A stretch of 64,000 nt of DNA from Morinoia aosen (GCA_030386875.1 CM059575.1:48886859-48950858), one strand, 5' to 3'; numbered from the stretch's first letter, positions 1 through 12,008 are shown. Notes: generated from the sequence alone by a model not told the origin. Numbers and translations are program-made.

Positions 1-641
1 TGGCTAGCCACGCCAGCGCTGCGCAGCGGCTCGGCAAAAATGTCAAATTTATAGCAGTACATACAAATACTGTATATTCTGCGTGAAGGGCCACTGTTTT
101 AGGCTGCACATTGTAGGCTCGGGAGTCATTTATGTAAGTGTCAGCGGTCTGCCCTCACGCGAGGTTTTGCGCAGATATCGGGCGGGATAATAGATTGAGG
201 TGTGCACTTCCCTACAGCCCGCTGTGCACTATTGCACTCTTCCGGGGGAGTTTTCGAAATGAGACATGGTCTTCGTTCACTACATGCCGTCCGACGATTA
301 GCGCCGCCTGATTAATGTAGTTACGTCAAAATCAAGCAAAATCTCTCGTTACTGTAATAACCTTCCCTCTCGCAGGCTATAAAATTGAATAATGGACAAA
401 ATGACAGATTCCTAAAAGAAAACAAGCTATTTTTCATTAAAAATATAATCAAACATTATCAACCAACAATTACTCGAGAACTCACGTTTCAAAACTATCA
501 CTTCTCTTTTGAAGCTATCGAGAATTATGGGAGAAGAAAATAGGAAATTTATCATTTTAAGTCGTTGTGATAACGTCTTATTTATCTATTGGAAGTCATT
601 TGTTGCATCTACGTGTGCCGCTAGAGGTGCGGCCTTGGTCG
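1..641. other. Unannotated left flank
   Basis: I see no gene here. The first 60 bases are GC-rich, the rest is ordinary AT-rich sequence, and the small open frames resemble no family I know. The stretch abuts the 3' LTR of the Gypsy element, and no clean target duplication is visible at the junction. Confidence 0.5.
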
Positions 642-769
642 TGGTAATGAAACTCGGAGACGTTTTCTTAGGTGTTTACTTGGGGAGGTGACGAGAACGA
701 TAGCCTCAGGTCTAAGTTGTCTAGTGCTTATAAAGACTCCGGTACGCATGGGTGGGGGTTGCGCGTACA
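642..769 (-). repeat. 3' LTR of the Gypsy element (128 bp)
   Basis: Reads TGTACGCGCAACC...CATTACCA on the minus strand, with TG...CA ends. It carries a TATA-like CTTTATAAGC and matches 12009-12135 except for one substitution and one indel. Confidence 0.88.
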
Positions 770-790
770 TATCTCCCCATCCCTCTTTCA
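770..790 (-). other. Polypurine tract of the Gypsy element
   Basis: On the minus strand AAAGAGGGATGGGGAGATA lies directly before the TG of the 3' LTR, the normal place for plus-strand priming. The second short-LTR element has the similar GATGGGGGGAGGTA at the same spot. Confidence 0.8.
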
Positions 791-2892
791 AAGTGAGGTA
801 CTTATCGCAAAAAAAATTTAATTTTCAATAAGTGATTAAATGAAAAAATTTTCATGTATGAAATTAATCACTACTAACATAGCAAATTGTTTGCTCCTCA
901 GCGGGAGATTGTTGAAAATTAAACATCTCAAAAATCATAATATTGAACAAAGTTATTTTAAATATAAGTAAACTTATATTTTATCCATAATACACCTTGT
1001 TTTATTTTAACAACAACAACAACAGAATAAAGACACGCACTAACGCTAGCAGGAAGAAAGGAGGAAGCGACTGGTTAACAATAATAATGCCATCTTCTTC
1101 AACAGTATAAACTATATCACGAGTTCCTACACTACTACTATGGAAAAATAAAAACCGTCAGTATTTTAGGTTAAGGGAACATAAAATAAAAACGCCAGGT
1201 ACAAGGTTATAAAAACACAATTAAAAGAAACTCAATATCGATACGCATAAATTCAATAATTTTAAATAACATTTCGCATTTAGCCTTGAACGATTTAACA
1301 TGGACATGAAAAATGAGTGTACACGTCCGTGTACTTGAGTAGTTGCAAGTTTGGCATCGTTCCCTGTCTCACACAGAGAAAACGGAGAACTGCTCTCAAG
1401 GTTAATTGAAGTCAAAGTTCTTGACTGCGACGAAAGTTAATTTCAGCCTAGGAAATCAATGATGTTGACAGTCGCTCGGCGTCATGCGGTCTCGGCCAGA
1501 CACCGCACCGGAGTTGGAGGTATTATTTTTTTAACTATTATTGAGCAAGTTGGAAGCTTTCAAAGCTTTGAATGACTATCAGACTATTAAATTAAGGCAA
1601 ACGACGGTGTGAACGCAGGGCTAATTGTATTTTGTGGAACTCATAAGAACTTAAATTACGTGTAGGGCTATTTTACGATTATAAAAACATCGATTAGGCA
1701 TCGAGTAAACATTTGGTTATATGAAATTCAGGTTAGTTGACACCCAACAAAACAAAAAGGGATAATCACTAATCACTTTCAAATCGTAATTCAATCGTAA
1801 TGAAATGGAAACAGAGTCGTTATCTTTCCCTTGCACGAAGGTGGTTTACCCCTAATTATTTTGAAATCATTAACTGTCGTCAAGGCCGTCGCTGTTGTTG
1901 AGAGACAATATGCTTAGGCTGGACACCGCATATTAGTGAGTGAAGTCTTTACGTGTTTAACGCGTGACTAGCTCGTATTTGCTGTGCTTCTTTGCACAGC
2001 AACGTGAAGCTGAAATGGAAACGAAAACAAAGAACAGATTTAGGATGGCCATAAAATTTTTAATGTCATACACAAACAATGAAACATATAAACATAAATA
2101 CAATTATAAATGCAAACAAAATATTAATGTATTCGTTGTTTAAATTTGAATGTTAACAGTGAAACACTAACTATTAACTGAAATTATTAAATGCTAAATG
2201 AAATACTAACTATTTCTGAATCAGTTAAATGATAGTGAAAACAATTTAAGTGAAAACTGTTAAACTGATTGTCAATCAAATAAGTTAACAACAGTATCCA
2301 GTTTCAACCTGGAAGTTTCTCACGATATATTCACGATGTATTTCGAATAATTTATTAATGTCCTCAAGTCGCGAGGTTGATTTTTTCATCAACATTGGTG
2401 CTTTGTTGATGTGATGCATTTAGCAAATGCGGAACTCGCCCATTATTTTTAATTGGCTGTTCAGCATCAAAATTTGAACGTAAATATTGACTGTTGTGAA
2501 ACATTTCAATTTCACAGATCGTGAGAACATTCGTTGAAGGATGTATTCTGTGATATTCGGTACCCTTGAATTTTTACGAACAACACTTAAACTTTAATAT
2601 AGGTGAAAGTGTTAGGAAGGTTAGTTCTTTTGCTGTTAGCAATGGAAATCACTAATACTAGAACACACGAGATTATTTAACACAAGCATACAAGTGATTA
2701 ATATGGAACGAGATATAGCATATATGAGATTATTATGATGCGAAGCAAGTAACGCAAAGTAGATACTTAATAATTAGTTAACCTAATACATAGAGTCACA
2801 CAGCCGTATTTTTAGCAGAATAGTAACTTGTCACGTCTGAAACGTTATAGTCGCAAAAATAGTCATAGGTGAAACAATACGTTGTAACGTTG
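791..2892 (-). other. Non-coding 3' region of the Gypsy element; no env seen
   Basis: About 2.1 kb between the end of integrase and the PPT. I find no open frame of env size and no recognisable motif; (CAA)n occurs near 1010-1025. The element is either env-less or has lost env beyond recognition. Confidence 0.6.
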
Positions 2893-4330
2893 TCATTTCC
2901 TTTTACTTAGGGGCAACACATGGTTCATGTTACTTTTATGGATTTTATCCCCTATTTTGATTTCGACCCAGTGTCCTTTGATTTTCGTAATTAAGCCAGG
3001 ACCCTGCCATGAAAGCTGTAATTTGTTTGTTTTGTAATGATTTTTTAACATAACCCTGTCACCTATTTTGAAATTTTTGTCCCTCCTTTTTAGGTTCTGG
3101 TACATTGTACGTACAGCATTATTATTCAAAATTAGGTTTCTAACGTTTTCTACGGTTCGCACCGCTTCCCTTGCACGAAAATTCACTAAGTCAATTTCGT
3201 CATCGTAACTGTATGAAATGGGGAGATCTAGCTTCCCCACGGAAAAATGGGCATGTGTCTCTATTGAACAGTACATAACTAGGTGTATCACCTAAAGTAG
3301 AATTAAATGAGTTGTTGATGGCGTTTTCCACCATCTCTAAACAATGGTCCCATTCGGTATGAGCTAGGGAATTTATGTACAATTTTAGTAAATTGCTCAT
3401 TTTCTTGTTATTTCGTTCAACAATTGCATTTGAATGGGGGCTAAAAGCTAGAATTTCTTTTTTAGCAATAGCATGAATTTTGGCAAATTGTTTCAGTGCT
3501 ACCGATTTAAATTCAACTGCGTTGTCACTTATTAGTGTTTTGGGGTACCCGAAAATGGAGAAACAACTTCATAAACATGATATTACTGTGTCTGTTCGAC
3601 GGTTAGAGGTCGCGTATAATCTACAGAAACGTGAAAAAAGATCTATCACAACCAATATGTATTTATTCCCACTAACGGTGGTTTTAAGGGGACCAAGAAA
3701 ATCCATTGAAACTACTTCAAAAGGTTCCTTTGTTATCGGGGCTGTTAATATTTTAATAGGTACGGAAGGATTTGCTTTAAGAAGTTTGCACACTTCACAA
3801 TCTTTCACAAATTTTCTTACAACCGTTTTCCCTAAAATATTAAAGTACTTAAGTCTAAACTCGAATAGCGTGTGCAACGCATCTGTATGGTACATATAGT
3901 GTATGCTTAAGATTGCTTTATTCAACAACGAAGCTGGCATGACCGCTCTTAATATTGTTGTAGTTCGGGAGTCAATGCGTCGTCGTTGATACAATATGTC
4001 ATTTACAATTAGATAAGTCGGTAAGTCAAGAATTACTGACGTACTTTTATGAAGTAACGCTTCTCTAATTTCAATACAAAAGGGGTCAAGCTTTTGCTCG
4101 TCAATGAACTCTTTTAAAGTCCATGAGATCTCTTTTTCTGTGAGGACATAGTCAATTAATTTTGGTGTTAACACGTCGTTATCGTGCGATTGCATCGTCT
4201 GGTCGGTGAGAACGTCTTGCTTTGCTTGCGTCTTGGCTCGCGTCTGCGTTATACATGCCTCAGATTCAAGTTCAGGCATTAATGTGTCACAGCTTTCTAA
4301 TTCTTTAATAGTTAGCTGATCATTGTTGTT
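2893..4330 (-). pseudogene. Gypsy pol: integrase region, frameshifted
   Basis: Integrase inserts the cDNA copy into the host chromosome. The N-terminal zinc-binding motif is visible as HYMYH followed about 30 residues later by CEVC. The catalytic core then starts with SMDFLGPL (first Asp) and KYILVVIDLFSRF. The second Asp (SDNAVEF) and the Glu (NAIVERNNKK) are present but lie in a different frame from the first. A C-terminal chromodomain-like or GPY-type module follows, with FKIGDRVMLK and SWQGPGLITKI, ending in LPLSKRK. Frameshifts sit near 3569 and near 3290. The catalytic triad survives, but no continuous reading frame does. It follows RNase H directly, as expected for Ty3/Gypsy. Confidence 0.87.
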
Positions 4331-6140
4331 TGGTAGCCTACTTAGGTAGTCAGCTACGACGTTTTGTCTACCTGGTAAATAATGAACGATAGGGTCGTAA
4401 GAATGTGTGTTTATACACCATCTGGCCATGGCTGTGTCTTCGGGCAATTTCCTTGTGAATAGAGGCGCTAATGGACGGTGATCCGTATACACATGGATGG
4501 GATACCCAATAATTAGGTATTTGAAAGCTTTAAGAGGACTATAAATTGCAAGGAATTCTTTTTTCGTGGTTGCGTAACGTTTTTGACTAGAATTTAAAAT
4601 TTTGCTGAAATATGCAATTGGACGCATTAATTTATCGCCTGAATCTTCGGGCTGCATCAAGACAGATCCTATCCCAAAATTTTATGCATCAGTAAATATG
4701 TGAAATGTCTTCGTAAAATAAGGGTGTCGTAAAACAGTATCTGAAGTCAGAGCTGCTTTTATGTAGTTAAAACTTTTTTGACAGTCGTTTGTACAGTCGA
4801 AATTAACACATTTTTTAACAATCTGTACAGGGGACTTGCAATTACTGCAAAATGAGCTATGAAGTTGCGGAAATAGTTGGCTACGCCAAGGAATTGTTGC
4901 AATTCTTTTACATTTGTTGGTGCTGGACAATTTTGCAGTTTCTCGAAATATTTACAATGTATACCCTCTGCCGAAATAATATGACTTAGGTACTCTATAT
5001 TTTTCTTCAAAAATTGACATTTTTAAAGTTTGATAGATAGTTTGCCGGAACGGAGCGTCGAGAGGACAGTTTTAGTATCGCACAAATGTTTCTCATTAGT
5101 TTCTGAATAAATTAATATATCATCAATGAACACAAAGCACAATTTACCTAAAATAGGAGCTAGAACAGAGCACATCACATTTTGAAAAACGCTCGGACTC
5201 GAAGTGAGTCCGAACGGAATACGCCGGAATTGAAATTTTGGATAATTTACACTGAATGCTGTAAATTTTCGACTTTCCTGTTCTAATTCCACCTGGTGAA
5301 AGGCGGATTTCAAGTCCAGAGAGGAAAATACGGTATTGCCACCAAGGGTAGACAATATTTCATCTACTCGTGGTATAGGGTATGTCTCCTTGATCACAAT
5401 TTTGTTCAAGGCTCTGAAATCTGTCACGGGTCTATTTTCACCCGTCTTTTTTTTACCACGATCATTGGAAATTTATACTCTGATGTTGACCGTTCAATAA
5501 TGCCATGTGAGAGCATTTCTCCGTTGACCTAGGCCAACTCTTCCTGATATTTGTGAGGTATGCGATATGGCGGCATATTTATAACCGGTGTATTAGTTTT
5601 TAGTACAATTTTATGTTTTGTCACTTTCGTGACACCTATAGTTTCGCCTTGTAACGCGATCACGTCACGGAAATTGTTCATCAATTCCAGTAATTTTAAT
5701 TCTAAGTCAACTTCATCGCATGTTACATCATTACATGTTAACGGACGGCGTACGTCTTTCTGTACATTAGATACACTTTCGACTTGTGCACCACACTCAC
5801 AAAAATCTCCGCGAACATCGACCTTCGATTCAGGTCTCTCCGTGGCCCTGGTCTTAGTTTCACCAAGTCCTGAGATGACTTTGTTTGAATCCGATGTAAC
5901 CTCAGAGTTTATCTCAACATTATTCGCCTCATTAAGCGCTTCCTGTACATGTGTGAGGTAAAGTTCGGCTTCAACTTCCTCTTCAGGTAATGCTTCCATG
6001 TTACACAGCATTGTGTTTTCACTAAAATGAATGGCGTCATCTGTCGGATTCAGTACTAAAAAAGGTACATTCCCATTTTCATTGACTGTAACTATTGCTT
6101 CTGCTATCAATGCTCCATTATCAAATCCTCGTTTCAACAC
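4331..6140 (-). pseudogene. Gypsy pol: reverse transcriptase and RNase H, broken
   Basis: Copies element RNA into DNA. The pre-RT linker (5529-6140) ends with TKHKIVLKTNTPVINMPPYR, the usual lead-in to a Gypsy RT. The palm follows with TDFRALNKIVIKETYPIPR, SSLDLKSAFHQ and RRIPFGLTSSPSVFQ. The active-site box is FIDDILIYS, with Phe in place of the common Tyr. LGVANYFRNFI marks the thumb/connection region. RNase H has FTDA, KEFLAIYSPLKAFKYLI, VYTDHRPL and PGRQNVVADYLSRLP. Lesions: TAG at 5529-5531, a frameshift near an A8 run at about 5440, TAA at 5023-5025, a frameshift near 4840, and TAA at 4682-4684 inside the conserved TDAS box. It cannot be translated as it stands. Confidence 0.92.
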
Positions 6141-6156
6141 GATATAATTACCTTGT

Positions 6157-6800
6157 TTAGCTTTTTGACAAAGGCATTAATGAGCTTGATGCAATTAGCA
6201 GGCACTTCCATTGCGTCCCAGTGAACCACCAGAGGTCTATTTTTTTCTCTCTTACCACTGGCTTTGGCAGCTCGAGTGCACACTCGAGTTCAGCCTCTTT
6301 TTTCTTGCCTGTTCTTAGAGCGTTTTTTTTTCTCTCGCGACCATTCATTAAGCCCCGGCACCTGGTGCTCTTCTTAGCACAGGCAACTACTTCTGCCATT
6401 AAACAATCACTGTTTATTATATCCATTAATAAGGCTTCTCTACTTATTGTAGGCTTACTCTCTATTTCATTGAAAGGTACTGTGGTCCCCTCCCATAAGA
6501 GTGAACCATCCTTCAAATTATTAACCGCGTTGGTTAATACATCTCTTCCTAAAATTAAATCATATTTGAATTTGGCATCTTTAATTACTAACGCACTAGT
6601 CTTAAGAACTTTGTCAGTACCAGGTATTTAGATATTTCAATCAACCTCACCGCTAACATTACTTTTCGCGTTTATGCCTCTAACGTTCAAAAAACTTGGT
6701 TTTAGCTTTTCTTTGGGGTATTTGATGTTACTGTAACTAATGAGGCATTTTTCGCTACCGCTGTTAAGTACTTGTCTTTATTAGACAGTATAATGGTCGG
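6157..6800 (-). pseudogene. Gypsy pol: aspartic protease remnant
   Basis: Retroviral-type protease that would cleave Gag-Pol. The clearest part is YDLILGRDVL, the conserved distal box of these enzymes, followed by NNLKDGSLLWEGTTVPF. The active-site box is probably read at 6754-6765, where the sequence gives NSGSEKCLI. The usual catalytic Asp of DSG/DTG would then be Asn, consistent with one G-to-A change. Stops interrupt the frame between the two boxes. The neighbouring ORF at 6702-7034 is in another frame and is probably the degraded Gag-Pro junction. The domain assignment is firm; the active-site reading is less so. Confidence 0.7.
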
Positions 6801-7243
6801 CCGTTTAGTTCTCCTAAACCTAACAAGATCGGCTCCATTTTCACGTCGTTCTCTACATACAACTGTAGTGTTAAAATAGACTTCAACTGTTTTTTTCTGT
6901 GATATCTCATCAGCCAGTTCTTCATCCTTCAACTTGGCAAACCTATTTCTACATTTAAACAATGCATCAATGTATGATTCACTCTTATCATGATTACACT
7001 TTGTCATCTCAGGATATGGATTCGTTTCGACCACAGCGTTAGGATTAACGAGAATTGTGCGGTGATCCTCGGGCTTCGTCTCATTTTTTTCTCCACGTTT
7101 TTTACCTCAACCTTTAATTACTCTCGCTCTAAAAAATCTCTTTCGCCTCTTTCGTACTCCTCACTATAGTGCACCTCGTGTCTTCCACGGTTATTGCCTC
7201 TGTAGGCATTATACCTACGCAAGTATGTTTTATACTGCCTGAT

Positions 7244-8548
7244 TTAATTTTCTGACGCTCTGCAGTTTCGGACGAGGTGTTCTTTTGAACCGCATGCAAA
7301 GCAGGGGCCAAAGACCCTAGGTTTGTTCAGATCTCTTTGGGTTCGACAATTAGCTTCGACATGTCCTGAAACGTTGCATATACTGCAGAAAAAAGAGCCT
7401 CTCGTTCTAGCTGCAGAGTGCACTGGGGCATGATTCGAGTTTTCTGCCCGCAAAGTGTTACATTCAAGGGAATCTATTCTTCTATCACATACATAGCCAC
7501 TAACATTTCGCCCTACTCTAGGGTTTCTCAACAAGGGTCGAGGACATGACCTGCGATTCGCGAAACGCCCTCTACGCTAATTTCCGTAGAAAACTTCACT
7601 TTCCTGAGGGGAATCTTGCTCATCAATATTGTCTTCTGACTCGACAACTTCGGCTACAAAGGTTTCTCTATTGTACTGCGTCTCGTAGCGAGTCGCTACT
7701 ATCTGTTTATTTTCGGTCTGATTTCGAACCGCGGCAACAATTCGTGCCAATAATTCCTCTGACGTATTGAGCGACGTATCAGATAGTTTCTTAGCATATG
7801 ATTCTTCGAGTAATGGTGCTAACACGCTGATGGCGAGACTAAGATCAATGCTGTCTCCTACAAAGCGTTTTAGTTGTACTTGATTTGAACTTGGCCTGAT
7901 AAATGGGTGTTTCGTCCACGCTAGTGAATTTGAGTTCAACAAATGTTTTGACAACTTTCTGATTTTAGCAAATGCGGTTACCAGCTAGGCCGAAAGTGCG
8001 TCGTTCCTAACGAAACGTAATTTATTTAAATCGCATGCTAATGCGTGAATTGATTTTTCGCCTCTTGCGACATAGATGTTGTCCAAGATTTTGACGACAT
8101 CTTCAAAAGAATATTGAAGATCGGAATTGACTAACTTTGTTACTATGCTATTAAAATCTCTTACCTGTTTGTTAGCAGATCTAACTAACAACTCTTTCTT
8201 TGCACTGTCGGAATTCACATCCGGTAGTAATGTCATGTAGGCACGCAAATTTCCTATTTGAGTTTTAAACGTTTTATCCTCAATGAAATTCGGATCCTCT
8301 AATTGTCTTCTTCCACGGAACAGGGGTAGTTCAGAGCCCGATAGGATTGTTCCTGATCTTGGCATGGTTGCTGCAATTTCTCTTGCTAAACTACTAGGAT
8401 TTGTACTAGGGCCAATGGCCGCGCTAGCTGCTGGTTCAGTCATTTCTGGATTGCTCTGAGCACGAAATCGAGTTATAGTTATTCTACCTCTACTTGTTTT
8501 GGTTGCTGTTGTTCTAATAGTTTCGTCTGAATCGGACGTGTCCGACAT
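7244..8548 (-). pseudogene. Gypsy gag with two zinc knuckles, two in-frame stops
   Basis: Structural Gag of the retrotransposon. The ATG at 8546-8548 is a real start and opens with MSDTSDSDETI. Residues about 75-90 hold GTILSGSELPLFRG, a segment also recognisable in the second short-LTR element. The middle is capsid-like, with a helical, charged stretch. An RGR-rich linker leads to two nucleocapsid CCHC knuckles, CSICNVSGHVEANC and CFACGSKEHLVRNC, both with intact C2-C4-H-C4 spacing. The frame is continuous from 8548 to 7244 apart from TAG at 7985-7987 and TAG at 7577-7579. Intact knuckles next to nonsense codons suggest relatively recent loss, or mobilisation of an already broken copy. Confidence 0.88.
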
Positions 8549-8943
8549 ACGGTAGTTAATAATTTTTTACACAATATTAATACTTGCAAATCAATATTTG
8601 CTACAGATCATTATTACACATCCTAGAAATCAATATTACACATCCTAGAAATCACCTCAATAAACACACATTTTATGAAATAAGGCACTCCTAAAAAAAA
8701 TTTATCACTCACTTCTGAACGCTATGGATATCTTGCACAAGTTCAAATTACTACTGCGGCTTCACTGCTCTTGCTACTCTGCTTGTTTTGCCTGACGCAT
8801 GCTGTCTATGCACTGCGCATTGCCTTCAGCTGATGCAAAAAATAATCTGCTTCTCGAAGAGCAATAAAAAATCTACTTACAAAAAAATGTTACCCTGTCT
8901 GCCTGTGCTGTCTAGCAATCGCGCTGCTGCGATAAGGCCTGTG
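8549..8943. other. Leader sequence upstream of gag
   Basis: No gene. A 22-bp unit (ATTACACATCCTAGAAATCA plus two bases) is repeated twice around 8613-8656. Otherwise featureless. Confidence 0.5.
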
Positions 8944-9128
8944 GGGAAATACTTCACTCGGGGAAATTTGGGAAATACTTTATTCGAAGAAGTATGAAAA
9001 TTTGGGAAATACCTTATTTCAGGAGATAATTCACCTTTGTTGGAAAATACTTTACTCGGGGAAATTTGGGAAATACTTTATTTGAGGAAAGACTTCACTT
9101 CAAAATACTTTACTTGGGGAAATACAAT
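8944..9128. repeat. Degenerate GGGAAATACTTTA minisatellite
   Basis: Repeated blocks of GGGAAATACTTTATT and ACTCGGGGAAATTT, each about 20 bp, spaced irregularly over about 185 bp. Units are diverged and no open frame uses them. Confidence 0.75.
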
Positions 9129-9271
9129 ATCTTGTTGAGCCAGGGACAGTGGACAGGATGTTTTAACCGCAGAACTCTACAAGAACGGCGTTGTTCTCAG
9201 GTTTCGACATGAGTCTGGCTATAAATATGTCGAGCTCAAGTGGGTAGCATTCGACGAGAGAGCTGGCGCAG

Positions 9272-9347
9272 GCGTACACATAAACACACAAAACACATTT
9301 AGGCAACACAACACAAGACACACACAACACAAGCACACAACACACAT
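9272..9347. repeat. ACACA-rich simple sequence
   Basis: Imperfect run of ACACAA and CACAC units between a GC-richer segment and the promoter region. Confidence 0.75.
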
Positions 9348-9543
9348 GCGTTGCGTGGGGACGCTCGGACGAGGCAGCTTCGAAGGGGAACACATCCCGC
9401 CGGCCAATCAGCGCTCTGGATCGAATCAGGCGCATGGGTGTGGCAGAGAACGCACCAATTACATTTCGGCAATCCGAAGCAGGCAAGATTTCCACCAATC
9501 CTAAGGGAAACACGTAATCTTTGCTTGGAAGAAGCTCAAAATG

Positions 9544-9596
9544 TTTGGGAGGGTTCGAGAAGAGTCTGGAAAAGAAAACAAGCGAGAGTATATAAG
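9544..9596 (+). promoter_or_regulatory. Heat-shock-type promoter: HSE array plus TATA box
   Basis: Trinucleotide units sit on a strict 5-bp grid from 9544 to 9571: TTT, GAG, TTC, GAA, GTC, GAA, with another GAA at 9574. This alternation of TTC-like and GAA-like units is the heat-shock element architecture bound by HSF trimers; TTCGAGAA is the perfect core. TATATAAG follows at 9589-9596, about 17 bp downstream, and a CCAAT lies at 9404-9408. A start near 9620, reading rightward, would run into the 164-bp repeats at 9777. The array and TATA box are seen directly; heat inducibility is inferred. A TATA reading on the opposite strand is possible but weaker. Confidence 0.6.
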
Positions 9597-9776
9597 CGGC
9601 GAACAAGTACATTAGAGGAGGGATTTTTGGGAACGCACGTGAGATACTGCGTACGACATCTGAGGGTAGACCACACCGCAGGCCGGCCGCGCCGGCTGGC
9701 CTTCTTCTACCAAACTGCAATTTGAAAGTACAAGAAACTATAAACCAGCCTCGCAGCGGTGATCGTCATGAATAAA

Positions 9777-10548
9777 CAACGTCGGAGTCTGCAACGATAA
9801 CACAAGTCGTGAGTCCTGCACGGTCGAGCGCCTGGTACTCGGAGCATCTGAGATCTTAAGCGCCGGTCTACGACTGCGATGGAGCACGTAATCAGGAGAC
9901 ACGTAAGTACCACCGACATCAAAGTCCGCTTGATACGCAACAACGTCGGAGTCTGCAACGATAACACGAGTCGCGAGTCCTGCACGGGCGAGCGCCTGGT
10001 ACTCGGAGCATCTGAGATCTTAAGCGCCGGTCTACGACTGCGATGGAGCACGTAATCAGGAGACACGGAAGTACCACCGACATTAAATTCCGCTCGATAC
10101 GCAACAACGTCGGAGTCTGCAACGATAACACGAGTCGCGAGTCCTGCACGGGCGAGCGCCTGGTACTCGGAGCATCTGAGATCTTAAGCGCCGGTCTACG
10201 ACTGCGATGGAGCACGTAATCAGGAGACACGGAAGTACCACCGACATCAAATTCCGCTTGTTACGCAACAACGTCGGAGTCTGCAACGATAACACGAGTC
10301 GCGAGTCCTGCACGGGCGAGCGCCTGGTACTCGGAGCATCTGAGATCTTAAGCGCCGGTCTACGACTGCGATGGAGCACGTAATCAGGAGACACGGAAGT
10401 ACCACCGACATCAAATTCCGCTTGTTACGCAACAACGTCGGAGTCTGCAACGATAACACGAGTCGCGAGTCCTGCACGGGCGAGCGCCTGGTACTCGGAG
10501 CATCTGAGATCTTGAGCGCCGGTATACGACTACGATGGAGCAGCCGTG
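9777..10548. repeat. 164-bp tandem repeat, about 4.7 copies
   Basis: Copies start at 9777, 9941, 10105, 10269 and 10433, an exact 164-bp spacing, with very few differences; the last copy is truncated after about 115 bp. Each begins CAACGTCGGAGTCTGCAACG. 164 is not a multiple of 3, and the staggered minus-strand frames look incidental. The array begins about 180 bp downstream of the heat-shock-type TATA box, so a rightward transcript would be mostly repeat. Confidence 0.95.
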
Positions 10549-11991
10549 ACAAGTGAGCCTGATGGCGGGTAATCTTCAAAGTGATGGAAAGAAATGTAGG
10601 GTGGTGCCGGAAAATCACCGCCGAAGAGTTAAATGTGTATTATTGAGAAGTTTGGAAAGAGTGATCCACAGTTAAATTAGAGTGCAAAGTAGTTCACGGA
10701 ATGCGGCATTCAAAGCGGCGCGCAATGTATAAATATGGATTTGTGTTTCCTACTGTGGTGGTGTGAGCTCTTGGCAAGGAGGATGTGTTTCGGTCACAAA
10801 GCAAGAGTTAGAGGGTACGTGACCCGAAGCGTTTATTAAAATTTGAACAACTTGTGGTAAGCAAAGTTCTTTGATTTTATATTGCATTATTCCAAATGTT
10901 TCGTGTTCATGCTAGCCCATTCACCGACTATGGTCCCTGATTGTATGCACAGTGCGGAAAGGTATTTTGCCGTAATGCTGTAATTGTTGTGCTAGCGTTC
11001 ATTGTAACAAGGAGAGTAGATTTCTCGTTCTTTGTGTGGCTCATTACGTTGCTCATGTTAACGCGTTCATCTTGTGCTCATGTTGGCCCAGTCAGGCCGC
11101 CAGGAAGCGTGCGCAAAGCACGATTTATGGCAGTCATCGGCCTAGACAGCCAAGGTGTGGTTTCCTCATTGTGTCGTGTGGGATTGCCATGTCGTTAAAT
11201 TCATGCGCATGTTGCTATAACATTTCCCTGAGTTTTAATCATTGCATTGAAATGCTATGTGTGTCATATTCAAATCCACGTGTTTCCAAATAAATTCATG
11301 TAAATCTTCAATCCTTTTATTCTCCATGTCTGGTATGCAGGTGTACGCAAGCATGAAGGACAATACTATAAAATGTGTACGGGGGTTGGAATTCCCTCAG
11401 CGTGTGGGGAGGGGGGTCCTAAACCCACCCCTCTTCTCTGTATCGCGACAGGCCGATAAACTATCTGTTAATTCAGTGCAAGCTATTATTTACTTAGCTT
11501 CCACTGGGTGAATGAAGGAAGTTGTGTAGTCGCTCGCCACTGTAGACGTACACTGGGATGAGGGGAGGAGGTGAAGGAAGTGAAGTCGCTCTCGCCCCTG
11601 TAGACGTAGTAGTCGTTTGTAGATCACTCGTTGTAGGGTGTTGCTCCAAATTGTAGTTGCAGTACTACTTCTATGTCTTCTCCTGATTCAAAGATGAGTA
11701 CTTCGGTGCTGAAGGGGTAGCAGGTATCTATCCACGCTGAAAATTGGACATAGGTCTCTACCAATGCAGTATACGGGATCTTGAAGCTGATGTTGAGCAC
11801 AGACGGTATTAGTTGTCGAAGACTCGTATTGTTGTTGCTGCCAGTCATTTGCGCGATTTAACAATTTTCTCTGTTCTTGACTCTTGCTGAACTTCAAAAA
11901 TCTTCGTATTGGAATTTTATCGTAGGTTTTCAATCTCGTAGTAATTTTCTTTTAACTTTATAATACCTTCTTCACAACGTCGTAGGTTAGA
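10549..11991. other. Region between the 164-bp array and the Gypsy PBS
   Basis: No recognised gene. TATAAATA occurs at about 10730. A short GA/GT-rich inexact duplication containing CGCCCCTGTAGACGTA lies at about 11530-11615. On the minus strand the part next to the PBS is probably the true 5' untranslated leader of the Gypsy element. Confidence 0.5.
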
Positions 11992-12008
11992 CCGAATCTG
12001 GCCACCAG
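11992..12008 (-). other. Primer binding site of the Gypsy element
   Basis: On the minus strand CTGGTGGCCAGATTCGG follows the LTR end CATTACCA after one base. TGGTGGCCAGA recurs directly after the 5' LTR of the element at 42097. I do not assign a particular tRNA. Confidence 0.72.

Noticed and set aside
3480..3899. 139-codon plus-strand frame
   Set aside because: Antisense to the integrase core; no motifs of its own.
5560..5961. 133-codon plus-strand frame opposite gag-pol
   Set aside because: Antisense shadow of the pol linker, which carries the recognisable motifs on the minus strand.
9217..9225. TATAAATA as a second core promoter
   Set aside because: No HSE-like grid, CCAAT or initiator in proper spacing; AT-rich chance match likely.
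9163..9720. 185-codon minus-strand open frame across the promoter region
   Set aside because: Composition is driven by the ACACA run and GC-rich promoter sequence; no domain is visible and it overlaps the HSE/TATA region in antisense.
9707..10618. Series of overlapping minus-strand frames of about 103 codons
   Set aside because: They are copies of the same frame in the 164-bp repeat, shifted unit by unit; an effect of the repeat, not separate genes.
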